In this document: one piece after another, positions 1 to 5,941 of the stretch
How the letters are laid out: every line of letters starts with the position of its first letter
Position numbering within the stretch: position 1 is the first letter of the stretch
Origin: VBDM01 sp049802235
GTDB lineage: Bacteria; Pseudomonadota; Gammaproteobacteria; Burkholderiales; SG8-39
Length of the DNA: 64,000 nt
NCBI GenBank assembly: GCA_049802235.1
Contig: JBARMB010000064.1
Location: forward strand, 1-64,000
Direction: 5' to 3'
Notes under the pieces: generated by a model
The model's database searches: none
Told to the model about the DNA's origin: nothing
The model's input: only the letters and a program-made list of their open reading frames with translations
Made by a program: the position numbers and the translations under genes

Positions 1-575
1 GCCTCCGAGTGCGCAGCGCCCGAGCGCGACTCGCGGGTGTGCGCCGGCGCGAGCACCTCGGCCTCGATGTCTTCGTTGAGCAGATCGCGCGGCAGGTCGA
101 TATGCACCGGGCCCTTCTTGCCGCTGGTGGCGATGCGGAAGGCGTGCCGGAAAAGCTCCGGGATGCGCTCCGCGCGCGGCACCTGCACGCTCCACTTGGT
201 GAGCGGCCGGAACATGGCCACCTGGTCGAATTCCTGGAACGAGTCGCGATACTGCTGCGAGATCTGCGGCGCCCCGGTGATGGCGATCAGCGGCGAGTGA
301 CTGAGCAGCGCGACCGAAACTCCGGTGGCGATGTTGGTTGCGCCGGGGCCGTTGGTCGCCATGCACACGCCGGCCTTGCCCGAGACGCGCGCGTAGCCGT
401 CTGCCATGTGGGCCGCGCCCTGCTCATGGCGCGTGCCGACCCAGCCGATGTCGCGCCGGTCGTACATGTCGTCCAGGATCTCGACCATGCACGAGCCGAC
501 GATGCCGTAAACGTAGCGCACGCCCTCGGTGCGAAGCGATTCGACGACCGCGCGCCCGCCTGACATCCTCACCAT
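1..575 (-). CDS. TPP-dependent acetolactate-synthase-like enzyme, N-terminal part (cut by window edge)
   Basis: The minus strand from an ATG at 575 encodes the N-terminal pyrimidine-binding domain of the thiamine-diphosphate enzyme family (acetolactate synthase, benzoylformate decarboxylase and relatives). The visible 191 residues include the typical segments VYGIVGS, TRHEQGAAHMADGYAR (the glutamate that activates thiamine), TNGPGATNI and GKKGPVHIDLPRD. A strong ribosome site, GGGGGAGG read on the minus strand, precedes the start. The cofactor-binding C-terminal half lies outside the window, so the substrate cannot be assigned. A complete second TPP enzyme lies at 42.9-44.6 kb. Confidence 0.85.
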   Translation of the reverse strand, partial: MVRMSGGRAVVESLRTEGVRYVYGIVGSCMVEILDDMYDRRDIGWVGTRHEQGAAHMADGYARVSGKAGVCMATNGPGATNIATGVSVALLSHSPLIAITGAPQISQQYRDSFQEFDQVAMFRPLTKWSVQVPRAERIPELFRHAFRIATSGKKGPVHIDLPRDLLNEDIEAEVLAPAHTRESRSGAAHSE

Positions 576-770
576 GATTCCCTCCCCCGGAGACCGAACC
601 GCGGCCGCATGCCGCGCGAGCCGCGCCAGTGTACTGCAACCGTTCCGGGCACGACCAGCCGTTGTCCCGCCAGGGCAGACCACGTTGTGCGTCGATTCGC
701 GGGCCGGAGCGCGGCCTCGAGGCGTTCGCCGGCCTCGGCGACCGAGCAGGTCCTCGAATTCAGGCGGATT

Positions 771-830
771 GTGATATAGGTCAATTAAGCAAATTGAGAT
801 AGGTCGATTAAGCAGATTGATATAGGTCAA
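771..830 (+). promoter_or_regulatory. Three FNR/Anr-like boxes at exact 23-bp spacing
   Basis: Three 14-bp dyads lie at 771-784 (GTGAT-ATAG-GTCAA), 794-807 (TTGAG-ATAG-GTCGA) and 817-830 (TTGAT-ATAG-GTCAA). The third matches the FNR/Anr/Dnr consensus TTGAT-N4-ATCAA at nine of ten positions. They sit in a longer 23-bp direct repeat and begin exactly 23 bp apart, roughly two helical turns, so bound dimers would face the same side. The downstream gene is a CBS-domain protein starting at 987. The family assignment is inferred from the consensus match. The rest of 576-986 shows nothing else that I recognise. Confidence 0.5.
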
Positions 831-986
831 CCAGGCAAATTGAAAGGTCGGTAGCATCGCGAATGGGCGGGCAGGCAAATAGACGAGAGACAGCGGGCCG
901 GGTTCGGCTTTTGCCAGAACACGCGGCCAGCAAGCCGGCCAGGCCGAGGCTGCGCGCACATTTCAATGCAAGGCTGGGAGATTGCC

Positions 987-1409
987 ATGTTCGGTCAACG
1001 GATCAGAAGCATGATGGAGCGAAAAAAAATTCTCACGGCTCCGCCGGAGACCACCGTCAGCAAAGCCGCCAAGCTGATGGCAAACAAAAACGTCGGCGCA
1101 GTCATGGTCATCGAAAATGAGCGCCTGGTCGGGATTTTTACCGAGCGCGATGCCGTATTTCGCGTCATCGCGCGAGGGCGTGATGTAGAGACCACCCGGC
1201 TGGCCGATGTGATGACGACCGCACCGCAGACTGTAGACCCCGACAAGACATTCGGGTACGCGCTGCTCATGATGCACGAGAACGGCTTCCGCCACGTACC
1301 GGTGATCGAGAACGGCAAACCTGTCGGGATCGTCTCGGCCCGCAATGCGCTGGATCCCGAAATGGAAGAGTTCGTATCCGAGGCACAACGGCGAAAGCAC
1401 ATCCGCTAG
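987..1409 (+). CDS. Tandem CBS-domain protein
   Basis: A 140-residue stand-alone protein with two CBS domains, roughly residues 10-65 and 75-130. The recurring signatures GAVMVIENERLVGIFTERD and HVPVIENGKPVGIVSARN are typical of adenosyl-ligand-sensing CBS pairs. The start at 987 is chosen because GGGAG stands seven bases upstream, whereas an in-frame ATG at 966 has no such site. Proteins of this size usually act as energy- or redox-linked regulators of unknown partners. The three FNR-like boxes upstream suggest induction under low oxygen, which is inference. The partner protein is not evident from the neighbours. Confidence 0.85.
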   Translation: MFGQRIRSMMERKKILTAPPETTVSKAAKLMANKNVGAVMVIENERLVGIFTERDAVFRVIARGRDVETTRLADVMTTAPQTVDPDKTFGYALLMMHENGFRHVPVIENGKPVGIVSARNALDPEMEEFVSEAQRRKHIR

Positions 1410-1442
1410 CCTGCTCCAGGCCCCTGGTATTCTCAGGGCTCA

Positions 1443-1518
1443 TTACAATATGAGGGGATACCTCCCCTCATGCTCCCCTAGATCAGGGCCCGTTTCGGTG
1501 ATTCTGAAACGGCCTCTC
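1443..1518 (+). ncRNA. Double-hairpin intergenic RNA element, copy 1
   Basis: The first hairpin is TGAGGGG/CCCCTCA (1451-1470), followed by CATGCTCCCCT. The second pairs CCGTTTC (1490? to 1496, allowing one bulged C) with GAAACGG (1506-1512). A close relative lies at 30261-30333 with the same loop sequences and paired changes in stem 2. The loop of hairpin 1 contains ACCTCC, which resembles the anti-Shine-Dalgarno end of 16S rRNA. I do not recognise a named family with certainty. It lies between a CBS gene and a Bug receptor gene, both on the plus strand. Confidence 0.5.
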
Positions 1519-1660
1519 AGTCAGGTCAGCGCTCCACTTTCGCGCAATATCGGGAAAAACGGCGAAAGCCGGTGAAGCCACAGTATATCGCTCTGCCGAC
1601 GGAGCCAGTCCTGGCTTTTCGGCCGAAGGACAGGCGAAGAAAAAATAGCAGAGGGGAATG

Positions 1661-1697
1661 AAAAAACGGGGCCAGCTCAGTGTCTGGCCCCGTTGAT
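1661..1697. terminator. Strong GC hairpin, terminator-like
   Basis: ACGGGGCCAG (1666-1675) pairs perfectly with CTGGCCCCGT (1684-1693) around an eight-base loop, with an A-run just upstream (1661-1666). Only a weak T-stretch follows on the plus strand; read on the minus strand the A-run becomes a T-run. It lies between the double-hairpin element and the Bug receptor gene. The remaining bases of 1519-1660 show nothing I recognise. Confidence 0.5.
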
Positions 1698-1790
1698 TTA
1701 TGCGCCGCACTCCTGTGCGGGCTGCGCGGCACTCGACTCCGACTGCGTCACCGGGCATCATGGCAGGACACCGGAACCGGAGGAGAGACC

Positions 1791-2762
1791 ATGTTGAAGC
1801 GATTCGCCCGAGTCTTTGCGGCCGCGGCGTCGGCCGTATTTTGTGTTGCCGCCCTGGCGCAGAATTTTCCCAGCCATCCGGTCAGGATCATCGTCCCCTA
1901 CGCGCCGAGCGGCAACATCGACATCACCGCGCGCACGCTTTCGCAGGCATTCTCCGAGGCGCTGGGGCAGTCGGTCATCATCGAGAACCGCGCCGGCGCA
2001 GGCGGCACCATCGGCACCGGCTTCGTGGCCAGGGCGCCGGCCGACGGCTATACGCTGCTGCTCGGTTCCAGCGGCACGGTGACGGCGGGACCCGCCGTCT
2101 ACAAGAACCTGCCCTATGACGCGACCCGGGACCTGGTCCCCGTCGGCGCCATCCAGTCGGTGCCCATGGTGCTGACGGCGGGGCCCAAGACCCCGGTAAC
2201 GAACTTCAAGGAACTGCTCGCCTACGCCAAGACGAAGGGCAGCCCGTTAAGCATGGCCTCGGCTGGCAGCGGCTCCTCCAACCATCTCGCGCTCGAATTG
2301 TTTGCGCGCGAGACGCACCTCCAGGTGCTGCACGTTCCCTACAAGGGCAGCGGTCCGGCGCTCACCGACCTGCTCGGCGGCCAGGTCGAGACCATGATCG
2401 ACCAGATGACCTCCTCGATCGAGCACATCCGCGGCGGCCGCTTGAAGGCGCTCGCCGTGACCTCGCTCAAGCGCTCGCCGCAATTGCCCAACGTGCCGAC
2501 CCTGGACGAACTGGGCGTCGCCGGCTTCGAGGCGACGACCTTCTCCGGTCTGTTTGCCCCCACCGGCACGCCGCCGGCGGTGCTGGAAAAACTCCAGGTC
2601 GCGCTGAAGAAGGCACTGTCGATTGAATCCGTGCGTGAGCGCTATCGCTCCATGGGCGTGGAGATGATGGACATGAGCCCGGCCGAATTCGCCGCCTTCG
2701 TGCGCGCCGACCTGGAGAAGTGGCGCAAGGTCGCGCGCGAAGCCAACATCGTCCTTGATTGA
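1791..2762 (+). CDS. Bug/TctC-family periplasmic solute-binding protein
   Basis: A 323-residue periplasmic receptor of the tripartite tricarboxylate transporter family (Bug). Residues 1-23 form a signal peptide ending VAALAQ. The mature start, FPSHPVRIIVPYAPSGNID, is the family signature, followed by GQSVIIENRAGAGGTIGT and VPYKGSGPALTDLLGGQV. GGAGGAGA upstream of the ATG at 1791 supports this start over an upstream in-frame one. No TctA or TctB membrane subunits are present, as is usual for the many orphan Bug receptors of Burkholderiales. The next gene, 24 bp downstream, is a LigI-like hydrolase, so the ligand may be an aromatic carboxylate; that link is inference. Confidence 0.93.
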   Translation: MLKRFARVFAAAASAVFCVAALAQNFPSHPVRIIVPYAPSGNIDITARTLSQAFSEALGQSVIIENRAGAGGTIGTGFVARAPADGYTLLLGSSGTVTAGPAVYKNLPYDATRDLVPVGAIQSVPMVLTAGPKTPVTNFKELLAYAKTKGSPLSMASAGSGSSNHLALELFARETHLQVLHVPYKGSGPALTDLLGGQVETMIDQMTSSIEHIRGGRLKALAVTSLKRSPQLPNVPTLDELGVAGFEATTFSGLFAPTGTPPAVLEKLQVALKKALSIESVRERYRSMGVEMMDMSPAEFAAFVRADLEKWRKVAREANIVLD

Positions 2763-2786
2763 GATCTGTCGAACGCGATCCGTCGA

Positions 2787-3680
2787 ATGAACACGGACGC
2801 ATCCAACCACGCCGCTGCCGACGTTCTCGCCCCCGACACCCGGCTGCGCGCCCCCAGGCGCGCGCTGCCGCGCGGCGCGGTCGATTGCCACGCGCACATC
2901 TTCGATCGCTTCGACCGCTACCCGCTCGCGCCGGGACGCAAGTACATACCGCCGCTGTGCACGCGCGACGCCTGGCTCGCGCTGCACGCGGTGCTCGGCG
3001 TCGAGCGCGGCGTGCAGGTGCACGCCACCCCCTACGGCTTCGACAATTCCATCACGCTGGATTTTCTCGCCGAGCATCGCGGGCGCTTTGCCGGCGTCGC
3101 GACCATCCATCCGGATTTGAACGAGGCCGACCTCAAGCGCCTCGATGCGGGCGGCTTTCGCGCCGCGCGCCTGATGGACCAGTTCGCCAACGGCGCCACC
3201 ACCGCCAACCTCGAAGCCATCGCGCGCCGCGTCGCGCCCTACGGCTGGCACATCGAGATCAACATCGCCCGTGCGAGCGACTGGGTCGCGCTCGAGCCGC
3301 GCCTGCGGCGATGCCCGGCGCCGCTGGTGTTCGACCACCTCGGGCGGGTGCGCGGCAGCGAGGGCGTGAATTCACCCGGCTTCGCGGTGATCCGGCGCCT
3401 CCTGACCGAGCGCGATGACTGCTGGACCAAGATATCGAGCTGGTACCGGCTCTCGGACGACGGCACGAAGAACTACGACGACATGCGTCCGCTGGTGCAG
3501 GCGCTCCTCGCCGAGCGCCCCGATCGCTGCGTGTGGGGCACCAACTGGCCGCACCCGGGCCTGACGAAGTTCATGCCCAACGACATCGACCTCGTGGACC
3601 TGCTGGAGAGCTGGTTGCCGAACGACACGGTGCGCGAGCCGCTGTTTGCGGGGAATGCGGTGAAGCTTTATCGGTTCTGA
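2787..3680 (+). CDS. Amidohydrolase-2 family hydrolase, LigI (2-pyrone-4,6-dicarboxylate lactonase)-like
   Basis: A 297-residue TIM-barrel hydrolase of the amidohydrolase-2 family. It has the metal/acid motif DCHAHIF at residues 33-39, VFDHLGR near 180 and WGTNWPHP near 250, the pattern of 2-pyrone-4,6-dicarboxylate lactonase-like enzymes that open lactone rings in aromatic catabolism. The gene follows the Bug receptor after 24 bp and is probably co-transcribed with it. Only a weak ribosome site is visible at the ATG. The exact substrate cannot be read from the sequence, since this subfamily also contains other lactonases and cyclic-ester hydrolases. Confidence 0.8.
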   Translation: MNTDASNHAAADVLAPDTRLRAPRRALPRGAVDCHAHIFDRFDRYPLAPGRKYIPPLCTRDAWLALHAVLGVERGVQVHATPYGFDNSITLDFLAEHRGRFAGVATIHPDLNEADLKRLDAGGFRAARLMDQFANGATTANLEAIARRVAPYGWHIEINIARASDWVALEPRLRRCPAPLVFDHLGRVRGSEGVNSPGFAVIRRLLTERDDCWTKISSWYRLSDDGTKNYDDMRPLVQALLAERPDRCVWGTNWPHPGLTKFMPNDIDLVDLLESWLPNDTVREPLFAGNAVKLYRF

Positions 3681-3715
3681 GGAATATACTGAAAAGCTAC
3701 ACTGGGTGCGGATCT

Positions 3716-3829
3716 ATGAATAAGAAAGTCGAGAAATATAGTCAGAGCGGCGAGAATTTCTTCGGCATCGTGAGCGCGCTGCAGAAGAAGACGCGCATGA
3801 AACAGCGCGTGACGGCGAAGGCAGCCTAG
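3716..3829 (+). CDS. Possible 37-residue basic protein
   Basis: A short reading frame beginning MNKKVEKYSQSGENFF and ending KQRVTAKAA follows the hydrolase gene. GGGTGCGG lies upstream as a possible ribosome site. The product would be lysine-rich and soluble. I recognise no family, and it could equally be the tail of a lost gene at the edge of the defence locus. Reported at low confidence because its length alone does not show that it is translated. Confidence 0.25.
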   Translation: MNKKVEKYSQSGENFFGIVSALQKKTRMKQRVTAKAA

Positions 3830-3950
3830 GCGGTGAATAGGATCACATGACCCACCTTGTTCACCGAACAATCGGATTCGCCCGCTCGAATAACGCCGTA
3901 ATCGACGCGACCGAGCGCGCCAACCCGGGTTTTTTTCGCAACAACCACGA

Positions 3951-4170
3951 GAGCGTACCCGCGTCAAAATCGACAAGCTGCTCACACAAAGCTTCCCCCG
4001 CCGCACTGAAGTGCCCAAAACACTGATCTTTTCCCAAGAACAGCATCCACGCCGAATACATCGTGAAAATCGTGCGCGAGGAATTTTCTGAGGGCAACAA
4101 GTCCGCGCAGAAGATCACAGGCCGCACTACGGCGGCGAGACCGGAAGACACGAACCTCGTCGTCAATTGA
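3951..4170 (+). pseudogene. hsdR: Fragment of a type I restriction HsdR-like helicase subunit
   Basis: Two plus-strand frames together read like the second helicase domain of type I restriction R subunits. One frame gives SFPRRTEVPKTLIFS (around 3980-4033) and, after a frameshift near 4035-4040, another gives IHAEYIVKIVREEFSEGN and SAQKITGRTT, ending at TGA 4168-4170. HsdR proteins usually read FPGRTxVPKTLIFAKDDSHAEDIVxIVREEFG at this place; this comparison is from memory of the family. The rest of the roughly 1000-residue subunit, and the specificity and modification genes, are absent. The fragment abuts the DISARM methylase start. The bases between 3830 and 3950 show nothing clear. Confidence 0.6.
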
Positions 4171-5915
4171 TGAAGACACAAGAGAAGACTTTCCTCACTC
4201 GTCGAATTCGTGAGCTTGGCTTCTTCGCCGAGCAACATCGCTGTGACGCCGGGACCGTGGTCGGAACGGTCTTAGCCGCTTGGTGCCGGACAGACTTTCC
4301 GGCATTGCCACGTCCGGCTCTGCCCTACTCGAAGGCGCTAGCAGCCGAGCGGAAGATTGTTGCCTTCGTTGAGACGCTGCAGACGCTCGAATTTCTTGAG
4401 GGGGCTTATTGGCTCAGTTCTCTCTACGCCACGGTCGCTGACGAGGACTACCGTAAGAAGTTAGCGATGTTCTTTACGCCGCCGTCTCTCACCAAGGGTC
4501 TACTCGATGACTTGGCCGAGCAAGGTGCGGACTTCGCTAGCCAGACCTTCCTAGACCCTGCGTGTGGGGGTGCCGCATTTCTAGCACCTATCGCGTTACG
4601 CATGCGAGCGGCCCTTCTTAGCAGGGGAGCCACCCCTCGCAGGGTACTTCGGCACATCGAGGGACACCTCTTCGGCACTGACATTGACGCCGCGCTGTGC
4701 GAACTGTCTAAGCAGTTCTTGCGCATGGCCCTCCACGACGAGATTCAGAAGACGGGCTACCTGCCGGAGTTTAAGATTCACAAAGCGGATTCCTTAACCG
4801 AACTCGTTTCGATGTTCGAGACCATTGACGTTGTGGTCTGCAATCCGCCATACCGAAAGATGGCGGCGGACGAGCTCAAGCACCTTCGGGGAGCAATTGG
4901 AAAAGTCATTGAGGTGCAGCCGAACCTCTACGGGCTGTTCATCGGCCTTTCTGTGCGCTTTCTTCGAGAAGGCGGGTACGCTGCGCTAGTCACACCAACC
5001 AGCTTCTTGTCGGGGCAGTACTTCAGCAAGCTGCGGACATTTCTATTGCGCAACACGGATGTGGCGCACATCGGAATGGTCAGCGACCGCCAAGGCGTCT
5101 TCATCGATGTAGAGCAAGAGACTGCGCTGACGGTGGTCCGTCGCCGAGCCGGGTCGGACTGCACCCAGGCTAGGGCCAAGGTCTCTGTTGTCTCTGCAAC
5201 AGGTCAGTACAAGGGTGTGGGCGAGTGCCTCTTGCCCAACGCGGGGGCTGCTTGGCCCATTCCGCGCTCGGACGGAGATGTGGCACTTCTCAAAGCAGCC
5301 ACCACCTCGAAATTCCGCCTGTCCGACTATGGGTACCGCGTTCGCATTGGCTCATACGTGTGGAACCGAGACAAGCGACCTCGGTACGAGTCCATAAAGG
5401 ACGTGAAACGCGCGAAAGCCCATACGGCCTTGCCGCTCCTATGGTCGCGCGACATCACCGCAGCTGGCTTGGTAGTGTTCGACGATACCGGGATGACCGG
5501 AGACGAACATCGCTTTGTAGACTTGGGCGACAAACGTCACCGGTCAGCCGTCTACAGACCCAGCGTTGTCTTGCAGCGGGTTACCTCGAACGACCAGCCG
5601 CGGCGGCTCGTAGCCGCACCAGTGCCCTCGCACCTGTTCGTGAAGTATGGCGGGTTCATTGGCGAGAACCACATCGTCATTCTTGAACAGGTTGAAGAAA
5701 AGGCTGCTCTCAATGTGTTGGACATGAGTAAGCTGCTCGCGACTACACCGGTAGACCGCTACTTCCGATGTATCTCGGGCGCTACGAACGTGTCGGCTTT
5801 TGAAATGAGACAACTGTCATTACCCGACCCCCAAAAACTTCAAGCAGAACTGAACAAGGGAAGTTCGATGGAAGAGGCAGCACATCACTCACTTGGGTTG
5901 GCATTCGGAGGCTGA
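4170..5915 (+). CDS. drmMI: Class I N6-adenine DNA methyltransferase, DISARM DrmMI-type
   Basis: A 581-residue methylase. The SAM-binding motif I is FLDPACGGAAFL near residue 128 and the catalytic motif IV is NPPY near 224, which marks an N6-adenine enzyme of the Eco57I/TaqI-like class. Residues 340-560 would hold the target-recognition region. It is the first gene of the DISARM operon and in that system would methylate host DNA so that it is spared. It is shorter than many DrmMI proteins. The ATG at 4170 overlaps the stop of the HsdR remnant; a TTG three bases earlier is also possible. The gene and those after it use more A/T-ending codons than the surrounding genome. Confidence 0.82.
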   Translation: MKTQEKTFLTRRIRELGFFAEQHRCDAGTVVGTVLAAWCRTDFPALPRPALPYSKALAAERKIVAFVETLQTLEFLEGAYWLSSLYATVADEDYRKKLAMFFTPPSLTKGLLDDLAEQGADFASQTFLDPACGGAAFLAPIALRMRAALLSRGATPRRVLRHIEGHLFGTDIDAALCELSKQFLRMALHDEIQKTGYLPEFKIHKADSLTELVSMFETIDVVVCNPPYRKMAADELKHLRGAIGKVIEVQPNLYGLFIGLSVRFLREGGYAALVTPTSFLSGQYFSKLRTFLLRNTDVAHIGMVSDRQGVFIDVEQETALTVVRRRAGSDCTQARAKVSVVSATGQYKGVGECLLPNAGAAWPIPRSDGDVALLKAATTSKFRLSDYGYRVRIGSYVWNRDKRPRYESIKDVKRAKAHTALPLLWSRDITAAGLVVFDDTGMTGDEHRFVDLGDKRHRSAVYRPSVVLQRVTSNDQPRRLVAAPVPSHLFVKYGGFIGENHIVILEQVEEKAALNVLDMSKLLATTPVDRYFRCISGATNVSAFEMRQLSLPDPQKLQAELNKGSSMEEAAHHSLGLAFGG

Positions 5916-5941
5916 ACACACGACGCTATTAGCAAAGAACA

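Noticed and set aside
768..841. Possible mini CRISPR array
   Set aside because: The 23-bp repeats are contiguous without unique spacers and no cas genes are near. They fit phased regulator sites better.
2247..3338. Long minus-strand open frame opposite the Bug receptor and the hydrolase
   Set aside because: Its composition is that of an antisense frame in high-GC DNA and the plus-strand genes have full family motifs.
3861..4238. Minus-strand open frame of 125 residues at the start of the DISARM locus
   Set aside because: It overlaps the HsdR remnant and the methylase start, has no family resemblance and no ribosome site.
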